Source of the DNA: Kaistella haifensis DSM 19056
GTDB lineage: Bacteria; Bacteroidota; Bacteroidia; Flavobacteriales; Weeksellaceae
Direction: 5' to 3'
Assembly (NCBI RefSeq): GCF_000735695.2
Contig: NZ_JASZ02000013.1
Coordinates: 1-59,844, forward strand
Length of the DNA stretch: 59,844 nucleotides
The translations under genes and the position numbers were made by a program. The notes under the pieces are model-generated. The model ran no database searches. It had not been told where the DNA came from and was given only the letters and a program-made list of their open reading frames with translations. Within the stretch, counting starts at the first letter, position 1. Every line of letters begins with the position of its first letter. Shown one piece after another: positions 55,092 through 59,844 of this stretch.

Positions 55092-55418
55092 ATGAAATAT
55101 ACCGACGACCAGATTGCCGATATCGGCGAAAATATCATCAAAGCTTTAAAAACCGTTTACGACCCCGAAATCCCTGTTGATATTTACGAATTGGGATTGG
55201 TTTACGATGTACAAATTTCCGATGAAGGAGCCGTGAAAATCATCATGACGCTTACCACGCCAAATTGCCCGGTGGCAGAATCGCTTCCGGCGGAAGTCCG
55301 CGAAAAAACTTCGGAAGTAGAAGGCGTAAAAGAAGTAGATTTGGAACTCACTTTCGAACCATCATGGAACAAAGATATGATGAGTGAGGAAGCTCGTTTC
55401 GAGTTGGGAATGCTTTAA
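55092..55418 (+). CDS. SufT/DUF59 Fe-S assembly-type protein
   Basis: A 108-residue protein of the MIP18/DUF59 family, which is linked to iron-sulfur cluster assembly and phenylacetate degradation in different bacteria. The conserved DPEIPVDIYELGLVYDV near 23-39 and TTPNCPVAESLP with the invariant Cys near 66-77 are present. The start is ATG at 55092; the upstream frame adds 13 residues without conservation. The stop overlaps the converging sulfurtransferase gene by four bases. Confidence 0.9.
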   Translation: MKYTDDQIADIGENIIKALKTVYDPEIPVDIYELGLVYDVQISDEGAVKIIMTLTTPNCPVAESLPAEVREKTSEVEGVKEVDLELTFEPSWNKDMMSEEARFELGML

Positions 55419-56248
55419 TTTTTGGCGATCTCCTTCCCGCTCCTGCACCACTCGCTCCAGGAACCTACATAAAGAGCAGGAATTTCCATTCCTGCATAAG
55501 CCATTGCCAGAATGGTGTGACAAGCCGTAACGCCAGATCCGCAATGGATAATTAACTTTTCAGGATGATTATTCAAAATTTTCTGATAATTTTCTTTCAG
55601 GATTTCTGGTTGTAGAAATGTACCGTTTTCGGTTAAATTTTCTGTTAAAGGAATATTGATTGCTCCCGGAATATGTCCCGCGATTGGATCAATCGGCTCC
55701 GATTCTCCGTTGTATCGATAGGCGTCGCGAACATCAATCACCGTGGCAGATTTTTCAGAAAGTAAATCTTCAACCTCATCGATATCTGATGTTGGAAACT
55801 GCCATTTTTCAGGAATTCTGATGGTGCTTTGATGAAAATGCTCATTACCGGAATTCATTTCAAGACCTGCTTTTTCAGCTATTTGAAAACCGCTATCCAA
55901 AACCTGTACTTTTTCAATTCCGAATGCATAGAGCATCCACCAGCAACGTGCTGCGGCATTCGCACCATTTTTGTCATCATAAATCACTATTCGAGAATTC
56001 TCGGAAATCCCCAACTCTGAAAGTGTTTTAGCAAAATCGAACAAATCTGGCAGCGGATGTCTTCCTCCCTTTGAAGCATCTGATGAAACGGTAGCCAAAT
56101 CTTTTTCTAAATCTACAAACCTCGCTCCTCTGATGTGTTTTTCAAGGTAATTTTGATGAGCATCTTTCCCGGATCTCGCATCAAGAACAATTATATTTCC
56201 TTGATTTACAATCGATTGAAATTCTTCAATGGCAATGATGGGTTTCAT
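55415..56248 (-). CDS. sseA: Tandem rhodanese sulfurtransferase
   Basis: A 277-residue two-domain rhodanese resembling 3-mercaptopyruvate or thiosulfate sulfurtransferase. The inactive N-terminal domain includes VLDARSGKDAHQNYLEKHIRGARFVDLE. The catalytic Cys lies in HCGSGVTACHT near 234-244; the CGSGVTA loop favours mercaptopyruvate sulfurtransferase. It moves sulfur from 3-mercaptopyruvate to acceptors. It follows the HMG-CoA lyase gene after eight bases on the same strand. Confidence 0.9.
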   Translation of the reverse strand: MKPIIAIEEFQSIVNQGNIIVLDARSGKDAHQNYLEKHIRGARFVDLEKDLATVSSDASKGGRHPLPDLFDFAKTLSELGISENSRIVIYDDKNGANAAARCWWMLYAFGIEKVQVLDSGFQIAEKAGLEMNSGNEHFHQSTIRIPEKWQFPTSDIDEVEDLLSEKSATVIDVRDAYRYNGESEPIDPIAGHIPGAINIPLTENLTENGTFLQPEILKENYQKILNNHPEKLIIHCGSGVTACHTILAMAYAGMEIPALYVGSWSEWCRSGKEIAKN

Positions 56249-56256
56249 AGAAATCT

Positions 56257-57105
56257 TTAAAAATGAAAAATATCTTTTGCTTTATTCCATGCGCTTTCGA
56301 AGTTTAATAAATTCAAAGAATGATCTATTTTTTCTGAAGCCATGAAATTAATCACTTGTTCTGTCGGCATATTTCCCACCAAATCGTCTTTGGCCATCGG
56401 ACAGCCGCCAATTCCTTTGATTGCTGAATCAAATCTTCGGCAACCTTTATCATAAGCTGCTTTCAGCTTTTTGTAAGAATCTTCGTATCGGTTATGAAAA
56501 TGCGCACCGAAATCAATTTCCGGATATTTCTTAGGAATTTTTTCGAATAGTAGTTCAATTTTTTCCACATTTCCGGTTCCGGTTGTGTCGGAAAGCAAAA
56601 TATTTTTGATCCCGATTTCATTAAAACGATTCGCCCAAAAATCAACATCTTCCAATTTCCAAATTTCGCCATAAGGATTCCCAAACGCCATTGAAAAATA
56701 GATATTCAAGGTTCTTCCGTCAGTTTTTAGCAATTCTGAAATTTTTAAAATATCATTAAAAGCCTCTTCCTGATTTTTGTTGGTATTTCGGTATTGAAAA
56801 GTTTCGGAAATGGAAAAAGGAAAACCCAAAATATCAACCTGCTGATGTTCCAAAGCTTTTTCAGCACCACGATAATTCGCGACAATCACCGAAAGTTTGG
56901 TGTTGGAGATCGATTTGTCAATTTCATCAATTACAATTCCCGAATCTGCCATTTGCGGTATCGATTTTGGAGAAACAAAACTTCCGCAGTCCAATACATC
57001 GAAACCCACATCCATCAATTTGTTGATATAGTCAATTTTTTTGGTTGTCGGGATAAATTCGCCCCAACCTTGCATCGCATCTCGTGAACATTCGGTTAAA
57101 AACAT
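56257..57105 (-). CDS. mvaB: Hydroxymethylglutaryl-CoA lyase
   Basis: A 282-residue TIM-barrel lyase that cleaves HMG-CoA to acetyl-CoA and acetoacetate in leucine breakdown. The catalytic N-terminal ECSRDAMQGW near 5-14, the metal-binding HFHNRYED near 192-199 and GIGGCPMAKDDLVGN near 221-235, with the active-site Cys, are visible. It is slightly shorter than the usual near-300 residues, in agreement with the family. It is transcribed with sseA. Confidence 0.92.
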   Translation of the reverse strand: MFLTECSRDAMQGWGEFIPTTKKIDYINKLMDVGFDVLDCGSFVSPKSIPQMADSGIVIDEIDKSISNTKLSVIVANYRGAEKALEHQQVDILGFPFSISETFQYRNTNKNQEEAFNDILKISELLKTDGRTLNIYFSMAFGNPYGEIWKLEDVDFWANRFNEIGIKNILLSDTTGTGNVEKIELLFEKIPKKYPEIDFGAHFHNRYEDSYKKLKAAYDKGCRRFDSAIKGIGGCPMAKDDLVGNMPTEQVINFMASEKIDHSLNLLNFESAWNKAKDIFHF

Positions 57106-57226
57106 GAGTGATTTTAGGTTTTCTCAAAGATAATAATTTTTTTCAAAGCAAGTCTTTTTAAAGAATTCCCACAGGAATTTGGGTTAAAAATAGCCTTAAA
57201 TCGCCATTTCCGAGTTGCAAAATCCT

Positions 57227-57234
57227 TACCTTTG
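57227..57234 (+). promoter_or_regulatory. -7 element of pepT
   Basis: TACCTTTG matches TAnnTTTG exactly and lies 21 bases before the pepT ATG. No clear TTG is seen at the -33 position. Confidence 0.6.
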
Positions 57235-57255
57235 TTAAAATTAAATTTAATCGAA

Positions 57256-58515
57256 ATGAATACGATAGAATTCAATCTTGAGTGGAAACTCAAACTCCAA
57301 AACCGTTTTATCAATTACGTAAAAATCTTTTCAACCAGCGACGCAGAGAGCGACACAACCCCGTCCACCGAAAGACAATGGGATATCGCAAAATATATTT
57401 TTGAGGAATTGAAAACTTTAGGGTTAAGCGATGTTTCTTTGGATGAGAACGGATATATTTATGCTTACGTTCCCTCTAATCTGGAAAATGATGATGAGCC
57501 GGTGGTAGGTTTTATTTCTCATTATGACACTTCGCCAGATTTTAATGGGGAAAATGTGAAGCCACAAATTTGGGACGATTATGATGGTAAAGATCTATTA
57601 TTGAACAAAGAAACCGGTTTTATCCTTTCTCCGTCGAAATTTGAAAGCTTAAAAGATTATGTAGGAAAAACTTTGATCACAACTGATGGAACCACTCTCC
57701 TCGGCGCGGACGACAAGGCTGGAATTGCAGAAATCGTAACTGCGGCGGAATATCTTTTAGCGCATCCTGAAATAAAACACGGAAAAATAGCAATCGGCTT
57801 CACTCCAGATGAAGAAATCGGAAGAGGCGCCCATAAATTCGACGTTGCAAAATTCGGTGCAGAATGGGCTTACACCATGGATGGAGGCGAAGTTGGCGAG
57901 TTGGAATACGAAAACTTCAACGCAGCCGGAGCAGTGGTGAAAATTCACGGTTTGAGCGTGCATCCTGGTTATGCATTCGGGAAAATGGTGAATGCTTCAC
58001 TTTTGGCAGCAGAATTCATCAAAATGCTTCCGGAAAACGAAACCCCTTCTACAACGAAAGGTTTCGAAGGTTTTTACCATTTAATGGAAATAAAAGCGGA
58101 TGTTTCTGAGGCGAAGTTGCAATACATCATTCGTGATCACGATGAAGCAAAATTTGAAGCAAGAAAAAAAATTATGGAGGAAAAAGTTGCTGAATTCAAC
58201 GAAAAATTCGGGAAAGGAACGGCTGAAGTTGAAATTAAAGAGCAATACCGAAACATGAAGCAACAATTTGAAGGTAAAATGCACATCGTAGATATTGCGG
58301 AACAAGCAATGAAAGACGCGAATATTGAGCCAAAAATAAAAGCAATTCGTGGCGGAACCGATGGCGCACAACTTTCTTATATGGGACTTCCGTGTCCGAA
58401 TATTTTCGCGGGCGGAATCAATTTCCATGGTCCGTACGAATATGTAGCTTTGGAAAGCATGGAAAAAGCAGTGAAAGTAATCATCAACATTGCGAAAGCC
58501 ATCAAGAAACAATAA
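57256..58515 (+). CDS. pepT: Peptidase T (tripeptidase)
   Basis: A 419-residue M20B metallopeptidase removing the N-terminal residue of tripeptides. Zinc ligands are in ISHYDTSPD near 81-89, LGADDKAG near 145-152, PDEEIGRGAHKFD near 184-196, and IRGGTDGAQLSY near 361-372. The start ATG 57256 was chosen because the -7 element would be part of the longer frame. It is monocistronic with its own terminator. Confidence 0.95.
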   Translation: MNTIEFNLEWKLKLQNRFINYVKIFSTSDAESDTTPSTERQWDIAKYIFEELKTLGLSDVSLDENGYIYAYVPSNLENDDEPVVGFISHYDTSPDFNGENVKPQIWDDYDGKDLLLNKETGFILSPSKFESLKDYVGKTLITTDGTTLLGADDKAGIAEIVTAAEYLLAHPEIKHGKIAIGFTPDEEIGRGAHKFDVAKFGAEWAYTMDGGEVGELEYENFNAAGAVVKIHGLSVHPGYAFGKMVNASLLAAEFIKMLPENETPSTTKGFEGFYHLMEIKADVSEAKLQYIIRDHDEAKFEARKKIMEEKVAEFNEKFGKGTAEVEIKEQYRNMKQQFEGKMHIVDIAEQAMKDANIEPKIKAIRGGTDGAQLSYMGLPCPNIFAGGINFHGPYEYVALESMEKAVKVIINIAKAIKKQ

Positions 58516-58532
58516 GTAAAAACCTCATCAAG

Positions 58533-58566
58533 AAAAAACCTCATCTTTTATCGGATGGGGTTTTTT
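58533..58566 (+). terminator. Terminator of pepT
   Basis: CCTCATC at 58539-58545 pairs with GATGGGG at 58554-58560 (one T-G pair), with A-tract and T-tract flanks typical of Rho-independent stops. Confidence 0.75.
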
Positions 58567-58623
58567 ATTTGGAATAAAATGCCAATAACCACTTTAATAG
58601 AAGTGGTTTCCGAAGTATTAAAA

Positions 58624-58656
58624 CAAAAAAAAAGACTTACATTTCTGTAAGTCTTT
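58624..58656 (-). terminator. Terminator of the former tRNA-Asn gene
   Basis: AAAGACTTAC at 58631-58640 pairs exactly with GTAAGTCTTT at 58647-58656. On the minus strand it follows the tRNA 3' end directly and is succeeded by a run of T residues. Confidence 0.75.
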
Positions 58657-58657
58657 G

Positions 58658-58702
58658 CTCCTCTTGCTGGGCTCGAACCAGCGACCCTCTGATTAACAGT
58701 CG
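58658..58702 (-). tRNA. 3' half of tRNA-Asn(GTT), candidate attachment site
   Basis: On the minus strand this reads from the anticodon loop CTGTTAA (anticodon GTT), through the 3' anticodon-stem strand TCAGA, to a perfect T-arm (GCTGG-TTCGAGC-CCAGC) and the 3' acceptor strand AAGAGGA plus discriminator G. No CCA is encoded. Upstream, where the D-arm and 5' acceptor should be, the sequence is AT-rich and unrelated, and the anticodon stem already fails to pair after two bases. It is therefore not a working tRNA. Together with the recombinase gene next to it, it is best read as the attachment site left where an element inserted into tRNA-Asn. Confidence 0.8.
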
Positions 58703-58921
58703 GTTTTATTGTGTTTTATTATAATTTGCTTAATCTTTATTATGCTTTATTTTCTTTGATTATCAATTGTTTACAAATATTTTTCTTGTACAGTATTTTA
58801 TAATATTTTACTTTTGGAGCGCAAATGTTCGTGAAATGTTCGTGAAAAAATTTTTGTAAAACACGATAAACAGGAACATCTGAAAAAAATGTTCGTGAAA
58901 AACGATAAAAATTGACACAAA
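58703..58921. other. Integrase upstream region with direct repeats (possible arm sites)
   Basis: ATGTTCGTGAAA occurs at 58825-58836, 58836-58847 and 58889-58900, and CGATAAA at 58864-58870 and 58903-58909. An inverted partial copy (GGAACAT) lies near 58873. The stretch has no gene. Such repeats between attachment site and integrase resemble the arm-type binding sites of tyrosine recombinases, or an autoregulatory operator. Confidence 0.55.
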
Positions 58922-59518
58922 ATGGTAAGTTACACCTTTACACTTGCTCCAAAAGCGAATAAAACAGGGGAGAGAAGTATCATAATTTCATTTATAAAAG
59001 ACCGCAAAAACACAAGTCTTTCAATCGGGAAAACTTGCAAGGAGAAGGACTGGAGTTTTGACGCTTGTCGTCTGAAAACTTCGCATCCCAATCACGCTAA
59101 CCTCAACAAATTTATTGAGCGCAGAATTAAGATCATTGACGAGATTATCGACGATTTCGATAAAAATGGAATCTACTTCACGCTTCCTGATCTCATCAAT
59201 AAACTAAAGACGAGCAGCGGACAAAGCATTTCCTTAACCTATACGAGTTTCCACGAAGATTTGATTAGAAATCTTTTGGCATCGGATAAAACTGGAACAG
59301 CGAAAGTGGAAAAAGATACTCTGAATGCGCTGCAACGGTTCTTTGGCAAAAAAGACATTAGCTTTAATGAATTGGATTATTCTAACTTGAAAAAATTTGA
59401 AGTCTATTGCATTTCTCGCGGGAATAGGGAGTCCAGTATCGCGATTAGAATGCGGACTTTGTCCGTTTTTTTGGTCATTCCCCATTTCGGAATCAAGATA
59501 ATAAGTTGCGGGGGCTGA
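58922..59518 (+). pseudogene. Tyrosine recombinase/integrase, truncated
   Basis: About the first 180 residues match the N-terminal arm-binding and SAM-like core-binding domains of Bacteroidetes tyrosine recombinases (TLAPKANKTGERSIIISFIKDRKN..., then YTSFHEDLIRNL and FNELDYSNLKKFEVYCISRGNRESS). The reading frame leaves the family pattern near 59456-59467 and ends soon after with a foreign tail and stop. The catalytic domain with the R-H-R-Y residues is absent, so the protein cannot recombine DNA. It points away from the tRNA-Asn remnant, as expected for the integrase of an element inserted there. Confidence 0.85.
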
Positions 59519-59602
59519 TAAAGTCTTACCATAATTTTTTGTGAAATTTGATAAAAAAATTACCATTGTTAGGATTAAAGTAAATTTGAATTGATGAATC
59601 AT
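59460..59602 (-). pseudogene. 5' fragment of a secreted parallel beta-helix-type gene
   Basis: The minus strand from 59602 encodes a signal peptide (MIHQFKFTLILTMVIFLSNF) followed by ATYYLDSEMGNDQKNGQSP. This resembles the YYVDSxxGND...NGxSP start of right-handed beta-helix polysaccharide lyases. Beyond that point the frame runs into antisense integrase sequence. The gene is therefore a 5' fragment, joined head-to-head with the truncated integrase. The remainder is not in the window. Confidence 0.5.
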
Positions 59603-59635
59603 AACGTTAGGTTTGTAAGTGTTTCAAAGTACTTA

Positions 59636-59844
59636 GAGCCTGTTTAAAAATTAAATTAGAAAAATTCGTATGGCGTTTATTTTATAAAATAATCTTATAA
59701 AAAACTGATTGTCAGTTGTTTATGTTGTTTATTTTCCGTAACTTGTTGGTTACTAATCAATTAAATTACAGTGAAAAATTACTCGACAAACATTTCTGAC
59801 AATCAGTGGCAATTTATAAAAAAGACTTTGAACCTCAATGACAG
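59636..59844 (+). mobile_element. IS5-type insertion sequence, left end
   Basis: The segment begins near GAGCCTGTTTAAA at 59636, resembling a terminal inverted repeat, and contains a transposase start at 59771. A perfect 12-base inverted repeat links 59704-59715 with 59796-59807. The other end lies outside the window. Confidence 0.5.
59771..59844 (+). CDS. IS5-family transposase, N-terminal fragment cut by window edge
   Basis: GTG at 59771 opens a frame encoding MKNYSTNISDNQWQFIKKTL..., which fits the start of IS5-family transposases (compare the common YxTDLTDxQWxxIxPLL pattern). Only 24 full codons are in the window. A weak -7-like word TAACTTGT lies at 59739-59746. Confidence 0.7.
   Translation, partial: MKNYSTNISDNQWQFIKKTLNLND

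Noticed and set aside
58658-58735. Intact tRNA-Asn gene
   Set aside because: No D-arm or 5' acceptor strand exists upstream, and the anticodon stem cannot pair beyond two bases.
1-59844. CRISPR array, defence island or biosynthetic cluster
   Set aside because: No regular repeat-spacer pattern, Cas, restriction-modification, toxin-antitoxin or synthase genes were found in any frame.

Overview
The window looks like chromosomal DNA of a flavobacterium, most likely the Chryseobacterium/Kaistella group (Weeksellaceae). The DNA is AT-rich. Genes lack Shine-Dalgarno sites and often start behind A-rich leaders. Several start regions carry the Bacteroidetes -7 element TAnnTTTG. The gene set (fused CcoN-CcoO, HU-CCDC81-type protein, lipoproteins with SC-type lipoboxes, PpiD-like foldase, DUF4251) is typical of Bacteroidota. 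The assignment to group is an inference from gene content.

Both ends are mobile DNA. The left edge cuts an IS1182-type transposase gene on the minus strand and the right edge cuts an IS5-type transposase gene on the plus strand, so this may be one contig of a draft assembly broken at multicopy insertion sequences. At the right end, the 3' half of a tRNA-Asn gene with its own terminator sits in front of a tyrosine-recombinase gene. This is the expected remnant of an element integrated in tRNA-Asn. The recombinase is cut off about 180 codons in, where it meets the 5' end of an oppositely oriented secreted beta-helix-type gene.

The core is ordinary, well-packed chromosome. 0.5-2.2 kb: Gre-family factor and ferritin. 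2.6-8.5 kb: four-gene DNA-repair cassette (nuclease, ATP-dependent ligase, Lhr-like helicase, metallophosphoesterase). 8.6-11.6 kb: stress-type cluster (SDR, GlsB/YeaQ, catalase-like, PPOX-fold). 11.8-17.6 kb: plus-strand run of HU-CCDC81 protein, acyl-CoA thioesterase, 2-hydroxyacid dehydrogenase, serine hydrolase, Ig-like lipoprotein and haem-binding protein. 17.6-19.5 kb: panB and a Crp/Fnr regulator. 19.6-28.4 kb: complete cbb3 oxidase locus (CcoI, CcoS, CcoNO, CcoQ, CcoP, CcoG, CcoH, SafE-like), with Fnr-type palindromes at the regulator promoter and the ccoS-N promoter. 28.5-40 kb: minus-strand genes for serS, lipoprotein, surface polysaccharide proteins, an HdrDE-like Fe-S pair, MlaD and a PpiD-like foldase. 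40.2-49.7 kb: plus-strand lon, pgi, folD, queE, a sugar-phosphate transferase and mlaE-mlaF-OMP. 49.7-58.5 kb: small envelope proteins, MeaB, dipeptide epimerase, cytochrome c, CsaA, an exonuclease, a SufT-type protein, sulfurtransferase, HMG-CoA lyase and PepT.

I found no CRISPR array, no rRNA, no intact tRNA and no recognisable riboswitch. The most notable features are the recombination scar at 58.65-59.8 kb and the regulatory palindromes around the cbb3 locus. I saw no clearly new multi-gene system.
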